Positions 24,848 to 33,249 of a stretch of DNA of 36,064 bases are shown piece after piece. The notes under the pieces were generated by a model. It made no database searches. It was not told the origin of the DNA and worked only from the letters and a program-made list of their open reading frames with translations. A program made the position numbers and the translations under genes. The DNA is from Natrialba sp. SSL1 (GTDB lineage Archaea; Halobacteriota; Halobacteria; Halobacteriales; Natrialbaceae): positions 1 to 36,064 of the forward strand of contig NZ_MASN01000050.1 in NCBI RefSeq assembly GCF_001861355.1, read 5' to 3'. Positions within the stretch are counted from its first letter, which is position 1. Each line of letters begins with the position of its first letter.

Positions 24848-26653
24848 ATGCCCTCTAACGACTCCAAATCGGTCTTTCGGCGAGAAAAGATCGACGCACT
24901 ACTCGACGTCGCACGGTTCAATCCAAAATTCACTGTACTCATCGTCGTTCTCGGCCTCGCAGCAGCCGTCCTCGAAGGCGTCGGCCTGAGCTTTATTCTC
25001 CCGATCATCGAGATCGTCCAGGTTGACGATCCCACGGCCGAAGCGGATGGACTCATGGGAGTATTCGTAACGGCTTACGCGACGCTCGGAGTCCCGTTCA
25101 CACTGGGCTACGTCGTCGTCGGCGTTGCAGCCGTGATGACCGTTCGGTACACGACGAGTTTCGTCGTTGCATGGTTCCGGGAGGCACTCCGGACGTACTA
25201 TATCCGTAACTTGCAAATTCGAGCGTACGACAGCGCGCTCGACGCCCGCGTTAGCTACTTCGATGAAGAGGGATCCGACGATATTCTGAACGCGATCGTC
25301 ACACAGACCAACTACGCAGGGAGGGTCATCCAACGCGTCGTCAAACTACTCGAAAAACTCTTTCTCTCCTCGGTCTATCTACTTATTGCATTAATCATTT
25401 CGCCATTGTTGACCGTATTTGCTGTCGTCGTCCTAGGGTTCCTGACCGTATTCCTCCGACGGGTCGTTGAACCGGGCTACGCGGTTGGTGACCTGGTGGC
25501 TGATGCCAACGAGCGGAGACAGGAAGCCGCCCAGGCCGGGACGCAAGGAATTCGTGACGTTCGGATCTTCGGACTGGCCGATGAACTTCGCCAGGACTTC
25601 CTCGACGCAATCGACCAGTTCACGAGCGCACGTATCACCCTCCGTCGCAACGAGGCGGCGATCACCAACTTCTACAATCTTGGCGTCGCCGTCTCCGTGT
25701 TCGTCCTCATCTATCTCGCGTTGACGTTCGCTAATCTCTCCTTCGGGTCGCTCGGTGTCTTCCTCTTTGCGATGTTCCAGCTCGGCCCCCAGGTGAGTAG
25801 CGTGAACAACCTGTTCTATCGCGTCGAGAATGATCTTCCACACCTCGTTCGAACCCAACAGTTCATCACAGAGCTCCAGTCGCGAAAAGAGCCAAATGAT
25901 CCGACTCGGGAGGTTCCCGATGTGGTCGATCACGTGGAATTCGACAACGTCCACTTCTCGTACGACGAAGAGGAGCAGGTCCTGCGAGGAATCGACTTTG
26001 AGGTCAACAAGGGCGAATTCGTCGCCTTCGTCGGTCAGTCGGGCGCCGGAAAGTCGACGATCGTCTCGGTGCTCGCCCGACTGTACGAACTTGACGACGG
26101 CGAGATCCGTGCCAACGGCGTCCCGATCGACGAGATGGACATCGACGAGTGGCGAGAACGGATCGCCGTCGTCCGGCAGGATCCGTTCATCTTCAACGAC
26201 ACCCTCGAGTATAACCTCACGATCGGGAACCGCGACGTGACGCGAGCGGAGCTCGACCGTGCCTGCTTGATCTCGAAGGTCGACGAGTTTTTCGATGAGC
26301 TTCCCGACGGGTACGAGACGATGCTCGGCGACGACGGCGTCCGACTATCGGGTGGACAGAAACAGCGAGTAGCGCTGGCACGTGCACTATTGCAGGACGC
26401 TGATTTGCTGGTGCTTGACGAGGCGACCAGTGATCTAGACTCAAACCTCGAACAGGAGGTCCAGGCGGCAATCGAAGAGATGGAACGAGACTACGCGACG
26501 ATCGCTATTGCGCATCGGCTGTCGACAGTCGAGAATGCGGATAAAATTCACACAGTCGAAAGTGGTGAGATTATTGAAACTGGGACTCACGAGGAACTGA
26601 TCGCCAATGGCGGCCAGTATGCTGATCTGTACGCGATACAATCGCGCGGGTAA
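24848..26653 (+). CDS. ABC exporter, fused permease and ATPase (MsbA-type half transporter)
   Basis: 601 residues. The membrane part (about 1-335) has six hydrophobic segments, at roughly 25-45, 70-100, 170-200, 270-300 among others. The ATPase part shows Walker A VGQSGAGKSTI (about 392-402), Q-loop VRQDPFIFNDT, signature LSGGQKQRVALARAL, Walker B LLVLDEATSDLD and H-loop AIAHRLST. All catalytic parts are present. It should work as a homodimer that uses ATP to move a lipid-linked glycan or other amphiphile outward. Flanked by a GT2 and an asparagine-synthase-like gene, it is a candidate flippase of this glycan island. Base composition is GC-rich as in the main operon, unlike the preceding GT4. 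Confidence 0.92.
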   Translation: MPSNDSKSVFRREKIDALLDVARFNPKFTVLIVVLGLAAAVLEGVGLSFILPIIEIVQVDDPTAEADGLMGVFVTAYATLGVPFTLGYVVVGVAAVMTVRYTTSFVVAWFREALRTYYIRNLQIRAYDSALDARVSYFDEEGSDDILNAIVTQTNYAGRVIQRVVKLLEKLFLSSVYLLIALIISPLLTVFAVVVLGFLTVFLRRVVEPGYAVGDLVADANERRQEAAQAGTQGIRDVRIFGLADELRQDFLDAIDQFTSARITLRRNEAAITNFYNLGVAVSVFVLIYLALTFANLSFGSLGVFLFAMFQLGPQVSSVNNLFYRVENDLPHLVRTQQFITELQSRKEPNDPTREVPDVVDHVEFDNVHFSYDEEEQVLRGIDFEVNKGEFVAFVGQSGAGKSTIVSVLARLYELDDGEIRANGVPIDEMDIDEWRERIAVVRQDPFIFNDTLEYNLTIGNRDVTRAELDRACLISKVDEFFDELPDGYETMLGDDGVRLSGGQKQRVALARALLQDADLLVLDEATSDLDSNLEQEVQAAIEEMERDYATIAIAHRLSTVENADKIHTVESGEIIETGTHEELIANGGQYADLYAIQSRG

Positions 26654-26670
26654 GGATTAACAGACATTTG

Positions 26671-26676
26671 TATATT
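26671..26676 (+). promoter_or_regulatory. TATA-box candidate for the GT2 gene
   Basis: TATATT lies about 27-32 nt upstream of the ATG at 26703, the spacing expected for a leaderless transcript. Confidence 0.45.
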
Positions 26677-26702
26677 CTAGAAGATAGAAAATAACCTTGG
26701 CT

Positions 26703-27584
26703 ATGACACGAATCAGCATAATTCTCCCTGCGTATAACGAGAACGATGTCCTCTCGCGAGCGATATCGAGCGTCTTGGAACAAACGTTCGAAGACTGGGA
26801 GTTGATCGTCGTAGATGACTCCTCCACTGATTCAACCCCGGAAATTGCGAACTCCTTTACCGACGACAGAATACGGTTGTATCAACACCACACCAATAGA
26901 GGGGGGAGCGCTGCGAGGAACACGGGTATAATAAACGCTACTGGGGAGTACATTAGCTTTCTGGACGCGGATGACGAATGGTGGGATAGGAAATTAGACC
27001 GTCAACTTACCGCGCTAACGAGTGCTGGTGACGACGTTGTAGCCACCTATTGTGATATAACGAGAGAGCCGCCATCTAATTCGATCATTAAGTGCGCTCA
27101 ATCGATTCGTAAGACGGATTCCACACCTGTAGATGGGGGCGACGAGCTCATCCCGTATATTCTGTCTCGGAAGTTCGGTGTTGGGGGATCATCGACACTT
27201 CTCATCAAGTCGGAAATCGTCCGGGAGATCGGAGGGTTCAACCCACTCTTCAAACGGCACCAGGATTACGAGTTTTTAATCCGCGTTCTACAACGCGGGG
27301 AGATCCTGTACCAGGACGAAATTCTCGTGACGAAGCACCAAACGGGATCTGTCTCACCCGAAACGATACACGACGCCAAGGAACAACTGTTCGAGTCTTT
27401 TGAAGCGGAAATCCGCGATGCAGAAGAAGGCGGGTTTGATGTGGTCAAGGAACAGAAACTGGCGCTCGCACGGTCGTACGCCAGCGCCGGAGATTATGAT
27501 ATATCACTAAAGCTATTTTCTGACTTAAAAAACAAGAATACTTACGACTACATCAGATTTATAAAATCACTCACCCGTACATGA
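26703..27584 (+). CDS. GT2-family glycosyltransferase
   Basis: 293 residues from the ATG at 26703 (a TTG two codons earlier is less likely). GT-A motifs: ISIILPAYNENDVLSRAI, LIVVDDSSTDSTPEI, RGGSAARNTGI, ISFLDADDEWW (the D-x-D metal site) and, towards the end of the fold, FKRHQDYEFLIRVL with the catalytic ED-like DYE motif. There is no membrane segment. It most likely adds one sugar to a lipid-linked intermediate. The last 60 residues form a more charged helical tail. It has its own TATA box and stands 49 nt behind the ABC exporter. Confidence 0.92.
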   Translation: MTRISIILPAYNENDVLSRAISSVLEQTFEDWELIVVDDSSTDSTPEIANSFTDDRIRLYQHHTNRGGSAARNTGIINATGEYISFLDADDEWWDRKLDRQLTALTSAGDDVVATYCDITREPPSNSIIKCAQSIRKTDSTPVDGGDELIPYILSRKFGVGGSSTLLIKSEIVREIGGFNPLFKRHQDYEFLIRVLQRGEILYQDEILVTKHQTGSVSPETIHDAKEQLFESFEAEIRDAEEGGFDVVKEQKLALARSYASAGDYDISLKLFSDLKNKNTYDYIRFIKSLTRT

Positions 27585-27617
27585 TATTTTTTAAAGGAAA
27601 ACGGTATTCCATAGCAA

Positions 27618-27624
27618 TTATATA
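27618..27624 (+). promoter_or_regulatory. TATA-box candidate for the asparagine-synthase-like gene
   Basis: TTATATA is centred 29 nt before the ATG at 27650, consistent with a leaderless start. Confidence 0.5.
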
Positions 27625-27649
27625 GTCATGATTCGATACAACTGTTGAG

Positions 27650-29392
27650 ATGCCCGGCCTCACCCTTCTCAACAGCAATAGTGCAATTGCGAATTCTTCT
27701 TTCGACCAGTTGTTAGATTCCTTGTTGTTCTTTAATGAATACGATAAAGCCGTTTCATGGAACGAGGGCAGCACTGCAGTTGGGTACACCGGCTACGAGG
27801 ACTATCCAGTCACTGTTTACGACACATACGAATTTGTAATTGCACTCGAAGGACAGCTCTACGACATCTCCGACGAACGAGAAGCAGTTCACACCGTCGC
27901 TGAGAAGCTTCTCGCTGATGATATTGGATGGGTACGGGAGTGGCTGCTCGAGCGAGATGCTGAATTCATTCTTGTGATTATCGAGAAAGATACTGGCGAC
28001 ACGGTCGTTTTGAACGATGCTCTTTCACGACTTCCTATTTACACATACACTGAAGAACAAATGGTCTACCTCTCACGGGAGATGGCGTTTATTCTCGAGA
28101 ATGCCGATGTCGAACCGGATTCTATGGGGGTAGCCCACTATCTCCTGTTTGGATACCCGCTGGGGGAACGGACGCTATATGAAGGTGTGAAGCAGGTGCC
28201 GCCGGCCTCAGTTATCCGTATCTCTGACGGAGAGTTAGTATCTGACCAACTTCACCAGTTCGATATTGAGGAGAAGACTCATGCAGACAAATCCATCGAG
28301 GAAAACACATCCAATCTCTCAAATCTCATTGTGGAGACTACTCAACGACGGACTAATTCCGGCACGAACGTTGTGTCACTCAGTGGTGGACTAGATTCTC
28401 GAGCACTCGCCGCCTGTATGACTACCAATGAGATCCCGTACGTCGCTGCCACGTATAACAGGGGAACCAGCACAGCCTCAGAGGTAGAGGCCGCCGAGGA
28501 AGTGATGTCCGTCCTGGACGGTGAGTGGCACGAGTATCAACTTGAGGAGTCCATCACCGAACATAGGGATCGGTTGCTGGAACTGAAACGCGGTATGAAC
28601 ACCGTGGGAATGGGGCACATTCTGGAATTCTTCGAGCGGTTGCAATCCAACTTCGAAGATAATGTGACCTACTTCACGGGGGACGGTGGGGCCAAGTTTT
28701 CCTCCTGGACACCCCCACGAAATTTCGTCTCGAACGACGAAATCATCGAGTATCTCCTTGCCGACCAGACCCGGTGTCCCATGGAGCTGGTTGAGGAACT
28801 CTCGACTCACTCGCGGGGCGAGATCAAGGCGAGCATTCACGAACGCCTCGAGTCCTACCCGGAATCAGACGCCGGGCAACGCTTCGTGCACTTCTTGATC
28901 AGGGAACGAAGTCTCAAATGGGGATACCACGGGGAAGACCGGAATAGATACTACTTCTGGAGCACTGCGCCGCTCTACGCCTATCCAGTATTCAAGTACG
29001 CGATGAGGGTTCCGGATTCGCAGAAGAAACAGAACAAACTGTACTCGAGGATCATCGAGTCGTATTCTGCCGACGCACTCGACGTTTCGTACGCCAACTT
29101 CAATGCCCCGGTCGGAAGTCTGGAGTACAAACTCAAGAGTTCGCTTTACGGTTTAGCGTCGAAACGGCCATCGCTCCGCGAAACACTCATCGATAAATTT
29201 GTTCGGTCTGACTCGAAAGTAGATGAAATGACTATGCAATCAATTCAGGAGAATGCACAAATTGTCAATGAATATCCGAGCGTTTTCGCTCCAAGTTCAA
29301 TTGATGAGTTGATCAACGAGAAGGGTCTTTATTCCTCTCAGAAATCAGCAGAATATTTATTAACGGTGTTACTAATGCTGGATGAGTTATAG
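27650..29392 (+). CDS. Asparagine-synthase-like amidotransferase without the N-terminal Cys
   Basis: 580 residues. The first about 200 residues follow the layout of the glutaminase domain of asparagine synthase B (VALEGQLYDI-like EFVIALEGQLYDI, then ILVIIEKDTGDTVVLNDAL). The chain begins MPGLTLL: residue 2 is Pro, not the Cys nucleophile, so glutamine hydrolysis is not expected. The synthetase domain has VVSLSGGLDSRALAA (SGGLDS at 245-250), the ATP PP-loop, and TYFTGDGGAKF, like the family's GDGGDELF. Such proteins are frequent in surface-glycan clusters, where they are thought to amidate uronic acids, perhaps with free ammonia; the uronate made in the main operon would be a natural target. 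The 3' end is AT-rich. True asparagine synthesis is unlikely. Confidence 0.82.
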   Translation: MPGLTLLNSNSAIANSSFDQLLDSLLFFNEYDKAVSWNEGSTAVGYTGYEDYPVTVYDTYEFVIALEGQLYDISDEREAVHTVAEKLLADDIGWVREWLLERDAEFILVIIEKDTGDTVVLNDALSRLPIYTYTEEQMVYLSREMAFILENADVEPDSMGVAHYLLFGYPLGERTLYEGVKQVPPASVIRISDGELVSDQLHQFDIEEKTHADKSIEENTSNLSNLIVETTQRRTNSGTNVVSLSGGLDSRALAACMTTNEIPYVAATYNRGTSTASEVEAAEEVMSVLDGEWHEYQLEESITEHRDRLLELKRGMNTVGMGHILEFFERLQSNFEDNVTYFTGDGGAKFSSWTPPRNFVSNDEIIEYLLADQTRCPMELVEELSTHSRGEIKASIHERLESYPESDAGQRFVHFLIRERSLKWGYHGEDRNRYYFWSTAPLYAYPVFKYAMRVPDSQKKQNKLYSRIIESYSADALDVSYANFNAPVGSLEYKLKSSLYGLASKRPSLRETLIDKFVRSDSKVDEMTMQSIQENAQIVNEYPSVFAPSSIDELINEKGLYSSQKSAEYLLTVLLMLDEL

Positions 29393-29670
29393 TAAATCAA
29401 GCGCTACGTACTGGCAAGGCAGTGGTTCAGAAGAATTCTCATAGCGTGATGGCTGGACTGGCAACATCGTTCCTCGGTGGTGATTGGCGAGTGCAACGAC
29501 CAAGCGGAGGCAGAGCGCAAGAAAGACGTGTGCCTGCCCCTCACTTAGCCTCGGACCCATGGGGTCCTGAGGCCGAAATCCTTGCAGACGCCGATTCATC
29601 CGTGTTCGGTTAAGGAGCAAAACCGACGGATGCCAGGGTCTTGATGAGGTTATTTTCAGAAACCGCGTAG
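29393..29670. other. Non-coding stretch with a strong hairpin, possible IS relic
   Basis: No gene I can support. A long stem lies at 29548-29573: GCCTCGGACCC pairs with GGGTCC-T-GAGGC around an ATG loop, 11 bp with one bulged T. It is not followed by a T run, so it is not a simple terminator. It comes just after a frame ending KKDVCLPLT, which may be the tail of a lost gene. A right-end hairpin of an IS200/IS605-type element is one possibility. Confidence 0.35.
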
Positions 29671-30412
29671 GGCACTGTCTAGATGAGAGTTTGAGGAATG
29701 AGCAGGTGGTGGCGAGAAGTGCCTATGCAACTCGCCAACCTGCTCAGAGAGACCTTAGACGTGGATTGTGATGAGGTTTGGGAGAACGAGCGCACCCCGA
29801 CGCCCGTCAGGGTGTTCGGGGTGCGCCTGCATTCGATGGGATTGTCGGTTCGAGAGGTCGTCGCAGTGCTCGAATTACTCGGTATTGATCGCTCTCACGG
29901 CGCAATTTGGAGCTGGACGCACAAACTCTCAGAGGCCCAGAGCGATCCGCCAACGGCGGAGCCGTCGCGGGTCGCGGTCGATGAGAAACAGATTGAGGTA
30001 GACGGCGAGAAAAAGTGGTTGTACGCCGCGATCGACACAGAATCGAAACTCCTGCTCGAAATCGACGTATACAGCCGCCGCGGGACCGGCCCCGCGGCGG
30101 CGTTTCTGCATCGACTCACCGAGAAACACGAAATCGACGAGACAGAATTTCTCGTTGATGCTGGCGGCTATCTGACTGCCCTCGCTCGCCACGACTTGAG
30201 CGGTCAGCTCAACTATAGCGAGCGAAACACCGTCGAAAAGTGGTTTCAGACAGTCTCAATGCGGATCGACCGCTTTCACTCCTTCTGGCGGGGCAGTCCA
30301 GCCAGCGCACGCCGCTGGCTCAGACGTTCAGACACCACTACAACCACGATCGACCGAATCAAGCGCTGAATGGTCGAACACCAGCCGAGGAGGTGCTGAA
30401 CTAGACAGTGCC
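29671..30412 (+). mobile_element. IS6-family insertion sequence
   Basis: 742 bp bounded by perfect 12-bp inverted repeats, GGCACTGTCTAG at 29671 and CTAGACAGTGCC at 30401-30412. It carries one IS6-type transposase gene. The flanks (CCGCGTAG left, GCGAATCT right) do not form the 8-bp duplication expected for this family, so one end may result from recombination between copies. Confidence 0.8.
29698..30404 (+). pseudogene. IS6-family transposase with a late frameshift
   Basis: Reading from 29698 (or the ATG at 29728) the protein has the DDE core: SRVAVDEKQIEVDGEKKWLY (first Asp), EFLVDAGGYLTALAR (second Asp) and SERNTVEKWFQTV (Glu). Near 30300-30315, inside ARRWL, the frame slips by one: the original frame runs to a stop at 30369, while the -1 frame continues QTFRHHYNHDRPNQALNGRT then PAEEVLN and stops at 30402-30404 inside the right repeat, as expected for the intact gene. 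The catalytic residues survive, only the last 30 residues are altered, so some activity is possible. I treat it as a pseudogene. Confidence 0.75.
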
Positions 30413-30437
30413 GCGAATCTGATTACTTATTTCGTAC

Positions 30438-30506
30438 CGTTCGATTTCCGAACGCATACGCCACCTATAGAATCGATTCAGTACATACGGAATGACGCTT
30501 TCCGTA
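30438..30506. promoter_or_regulatory. Two small inverted repeats upstream of the winged-helix membrane gene
   Basis: CGTTCG/CGAACG (30438-30443 and 30449-30454) and TACGGAA/TTCCGTA (30486-30492 and 30500-30506, 7-nt spacer). They lie 75-145 nt before the start of a gene for a DNA-binding protein and could be its operators. A weak TATA-like TTTAGTA follows at 30547-30553, 28-34 nt before the ATG. Confidence 0.3.
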
Positions 30507-30580
30507 CATCGAATCTCATCCAGAGATACCTGAAACTAGCTGTGGTTTTAGTACCTTCCCAGACAGTCCCTCAAACGACA

Positions 30581-31189
30581 ATGTCAACGAGACCGGATTG
30601 GATCGACGAGCGACTCGACGAAAATGTCAATAACAAACTGACGCAGGGCCACGTCGTAGATACCATGCTCGAGGCGCAACGGCCCTTCTTTACGATAACG
30701 CAGCTGGAGTCTCGTCTGAAACCCGACGTGGATCGTGGGACAATACGAAATCGGCTCGATGAACTCCGGGAGATCGACGTCGTTTCCGAGGATTACCTTA
30801 AGGCGACTACGATATATTATGTCAACCATCCTGAGTCCAACTGGCCGCTATCTCCCGAAGGGAAAGAGGCGTTACAACATGGTACTCCGCTGGAGAATCT
30901 CTCACTGCGAGGGCTCGTCACGTTTAGCGATGCTGACGCAATTCGCTCGTTAGCATTAGCGAGTATGTATTTGGGGTTCATGTTGTTCTTTATTGGCGCA
31001 CTTACGAGTGGATTCGAGAGTCCGATCCATGTCGAAGCGGAGAGTCAAGTTATCATCGCCGGGATCACCGTGATGTTTCTCGCACCGACGTTATTGTTCG
31101 CGTTGTCGGTTGCTAACTGGATTCGTAATCGGAACTGGTGGCGTCCGAGTCGAATTCGAGCGATAACGACGAAACTCAGGTCCGACTAA
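30581..31189 (+). CDS. Winged-helix protein with two C-terminal membrane segments
   Basis: 202 residues from the ATG at 30581, preferred over the GTG at 30542 because a TATA-like box lies 28-34 nt before it. Residues about 20-85 form a winged helix: VVDTMLEAQRPFFTITQLES, then DRGTIRNRLDELREIDVVS (recognition helix) and a short wing. Two hydrophobic stretches (about 122-142 and 157-178) are followed by a basic tail RNRNWWRPSRIR. This makes it a membrane-tethered DNA-binding protein, a layout seen in many uncharacterised haloarchaeal regulators. Inverted repeats upstream suggest self-control. The regulated genes are unknown; the nearby membrane protein at 31255 is one possible partner. Confidence 0.7.
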   Translation: MSTRPDWIDERLDENVNNKLTQGHVVDTMLEAQRPFFTITQLESRLKPDVDRGTIRNRLDELREIDVVSEDYLKATTIYYVNHPESNWPLSPEGKEALQHGTPLENLSLRGLVTFSDADAIRSLALASMYLGFMLFFIGALTSGFESPIHVEAESQVIIAGITVMFLAPTLLFALSVANWIRNRNWWRPSRIRAITTKLRSD

Positions 31190-31254
31190 CGATCTGCAAC
31201 TAAAACACGAATCGAGCAATCATCGACTGATCGTCACGACACAGATACAATACT

Positions 31255-31842
31255 ATGGGAAACTTCGATCAACACTATGAAGCGGGCAAGAAGTACGCAG
31301 TTATCGCCGCCGGTATAGCCGCATTCCTCGCACTCGAGTGGGGTGCTACAGGAACTGAAACCATCCTTGCAGCAGTCGTTGCAGGCATCTACGGTATCGT
31401 CGCGTCGCTCATTCCGGATATCGATCACCAGGACTCGAGGCCACGACGTACTGCCGGGAAATATGCGAGTATCGGCGTAATTATCTCTGTCTTTGCGCTC
31501 CCAACGCTCTCACCGGAATTTGTCCGTGGATTAGGCCAGTTTGCTCACGTTTTCGGCGCAAGTGGTGACACACTCACGATCGGTAGCGGTGTTCTTCTTG
31601 TGAGTGGTATCGCAGTACTGTTTCTCGGCGGTGATACGTTCGATAGTATACTCACACACCGGGGATTTACGCACTCTCTCCCGTTCGCATTCATTACTGG
31701 TCTCATCTCGTACTTTAGCATTGGAATTGTCGGTCAAACATTCCAGCCAATCGCGTTTCTTGACGGAGAAATGGGTGTGATTATCGCGTTCGCAGCAGCT
31801 GGTGGCGTAATCGTTCATCTTGTTGTGGACCAAGAACTGTGA
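31255..31842 (+). CDS. YdjM-like membrane-bound metal-dependent hydrolase
   Basis: 195 residues with about five hydrophobic segments. The family signature is clear: SLIPDIDHQDSR (Asp-x-Asp-His near 55-60), THRGFTHSLPFAF (H-R-G-x-T-H near 140) and the late VIVHLVVD. These His and Asp residues should bind a metal at the membrane face. YdjM-family members (PF04307) are found next to LexA-controlled and lipid-related genes; the substrate is not established. The ATG at 31255 follows the winged-helix gene by 65 nt in the same direction, so they may share a transcript. Confidence 0.8.
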   Translation: MGNFDQHYEAGKKYAVIAAGIAAFLALEWGATGTETILAAVVAGIYGIVASLIPDIDHQDSRPRRTAGKYASIGVIISVFALPTLSPEFVRGLGQFAHVFGASGDTLTIGSGVLLVSGIAVLFLGGDTFDSILTHRGFTHSLPFAFITGLISYFSIGIVGQTFQPIAFLDGEMGVIIAFAAAGGVIVHLVVDQEL

Positions 31843-31887
31843 GATCAAACTGTTCGAGAAATGTAACTGCCTACCAGTGAAGCCTCT

Positions 31888-32151
31888 TTACTCGTCGTCA
31901 CGTTCGAGTTCACCTGCGTCGATTTCTCCATCAAGATATTCTTGTCCGAGTTTTGTGATTTCATAATATCCTTTGTCTACTCGTCGAACAAGATCATATT
32001 CAACCAACACAGATAACCGACGGTTCACTCCTGTACGATCTCGGTTGATGTTTCTAGCGATGACTGTAGGTCCTAACTCTAGTCCGGTGTTGAGTACTTC
32101 AAGAACTCTTTCATCAGTTGGATTTTGCATCCACTCACCGGGTTTCCTCAT
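31888..32151 (-). CDS. PhiH1-repressor-like winged-helix regulator
   Basis: 87 residues from the ATG at 32151, reading MRKPGEWMQNPTDERVLEVL, the usual opening of PhiH1-repressor-type proteins. It continues with LGPTVIARNINRDRTGVNRRL (helix-turn-helix) and YDLVRRVDKGYYEITKLGQEYL (wing). The start at 32151 is preferred to 32175 because a TATA-like box would overlap the longer start. It faces the unknown operon that begins at 32.3 kb, and a perfect palindrome lies between them, so it is a candidate repressor of that operon and perhaps of itself. The role is inferred from family and layout. Confidence 0.75.
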   Translation of the reverse strand: MRKPGEWMQNPTDERVLEVLNTGLELGPTVIARNINRDRTGVNRRLSVLVEYDLVRRVDKGYYEITKLGQEYLDGEIDAGELERDDE

Positions 32152-32173
32152 TGCTTGAAACTTCGTACCCAGC

Positions 32174-32180
32174 ATTATAC
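32174..32180 (-). promoter_or_regulatory. TATA-box candidate for the PhiH1-like regulator
   Basis: The minus strand reads GTATAAT, 23-29 nt before the ATG at 32151. This spacing fits a leaderless transcript and supports the shorter start. Confidence 0.5.
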
Positions 32181-32222
32181 ATGGTTCGGAACGGGGCTTT
32201 GTAAGTCCTAAGTCGAATATGG

Positions 32223-32238
32223 TCTACTGAACAGTAGA
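32223..32238. promoter_or_regulatory. Perfect 16-bp palindrome, candidate operator
   Basis: TCTACTG AA CAGTAGA: two 7-bp arms with a 2-bp centre, in the divergent region between the PhiH1-like regulator and the unknown operon. It ends 5 nt before the operon's TATA box, over the position where TFB would bind, so a bound repressor would block initiation. Confidence 0.55.
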
Positions 32239-32242
32239 AGAA

Positions 32243-32250
32243 TTTATATT
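32243..32250 (+). promoter_or_regulatory. TATA-box candidate for the unknown operon
   Basis: TTTATATT at 32243-32250, directly after the palindrome. It predicts transcription from about 32270-32280, which is after the GTG at 32267, and so argues for the ATG at 32378 as the first start. Confidence 0.5.
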
Positions 32251-32377
32251 GAAGGGGTGAATAACAGTGTATAAGGGAGTTCAACGAACCAGAGATTCAG
32301 CAAAGATAGGTTCAACGTGGATCGGTGCTTGGGACACCGAATCCACAGCGAGCTCCCGAAATGGACTCACGGAAGCC

Positions 32378-32809
32378 ATGTACGCCAACAACCCAAGAGG
32401 CCTTCAAGGTCTCGATCGACCAGATGCATCACCCGAAAACCACCCGACATGGACCATACTCATCGCACGCACTCGAGACATCCTCTTCGCGGTCGCGTGC
32501 CTTCAACAAACAACCAACCCCGCCACACCCAGAAAACTCAAACCAGCCCTCCAACGCTGGCACCCCGACCTCGAGTACAGCCAACTCCACGCCGACCTCC
32601 AGACGCTCACCCACAAGGGCCTCCTCACCGAACACCCAGCGACAAGCACCTACCACCTCACCGACAAGGCCACCAACTTCCTTGAGACCTACACGGCCCA
32701 CCTCCAACAGATCCTCCACCCAGATACGATCACCCTCGAGCTCGAGCGTCCGGTCACGTTGGGCGACATCGAACAGACCCACGCCAGACTGGTGGAAGAG
32801 AGCCGATGA
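32378..32809 (+). CDS. PadR-like winged-helix protein, first gene of the unknown operon
   Basis: 143 residues from the ATG at 32378. A longer form from GTG 32267 is open but would start before the predicted transcription start. Residues about 25-110 look like a winged helix: TWTILIARTRDILFAVACLQ, ATPRKLKPALQRWHPDLEYS, LHADLQTLTHKGLLTEHPAT and STYHLTDKATNFLE (wing), followed by a helical tail. It is probably a DNA-binding regulator of the genes that follow or a structural DNA-binding partner. Its stop overlaps the next start by 4 nt (ATGA), so translation is coupled. The coding strand is markedly rich in C and A compared with G and T. Confidence 0.6.
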   Translation: MYANNPRGLQGLDRPDASPENHPTWTILIARTRDILFAVACLQQTTNPATPRKLKPALQRWHPDLEYSQLHADLQTLTHKGLLTEHPATSTYHLTDKATNFLETYTAHLQQILHPDTITLELERPVTLGDIEQTHARLVEESR

Positions 32810-33249
32810 CCGACCCGATCACGATTCAGTGGACACCAGCAAATGCCCTCCCTCGAAGAATCACCTTCGAACCCCACGAGGACGGCTACCTCCGAATCGA
32901 ACGCGAGTGGAACGGCAGCGACTGGCGTCATTGTGGATCCGAACACACCACGGGCCTAACCACAAACCCTCCAGAAGACCCGCCAACACTCGAGGAGCTC
33001 ATCATCCAAATTCGAGACACCTGGAATCAACCCGACCCAACGGTCCTCAGCTTCACCAACGCAGAAGTCGTCGCCGCCGCCGACGGCCAACTCCGATACC
33101 GAAGCCACAACCAAGACGGCTGGTACGCAGTCACAAAAGAAGACCTCGAGAGCCATCTCCGGACGGGCGGCTACCCAACCACCAAATCCCTCTCAGAAAC
33201 GCCCTACGACCGCGCCGACTTCACCACCAACTCGATCCCCACCCAATGA
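32806..33249 (+). CDS. Unknown protein, first copy of a repeated module (module A)
   Basis: 147 residues, no family recognised. It begins ITIQWTPANALPRRITFEPH, then DGYLRIEREWNGSDWRHCG, a linker, PPTLEELIIQIRDTWNQPDP, TVLSFTNAEVVAAADGQLRY and a final half YRSHNQDGWYAVTKEDLESH and SLSETPYDRADF. The same blocks in the same order occur at 34893-35573 and, in part, at 35719 to the end. The pattern (many short beta-type stretches, conserved Trp, PRR) suggests a small beta-rich domain. It lacks signal peptide, membrane segment or obvious catalytic motif. ATGA overlaps on both sides couple it to its neighbours. Confidence 0.7.
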   Translation: MTDPITIQWTPANALPRRITFEPHEDGYLRIEREWNGSDWRHCGSEHTTGLTTNPPEDPPTLEELIIQIRDTWNQPDPTVLSFTNAEVVAAADGQLRYRSHNQDGWYAVTKEDLESHLRTGGYPTTKSLSETPYDRADFTTNSIPTQ

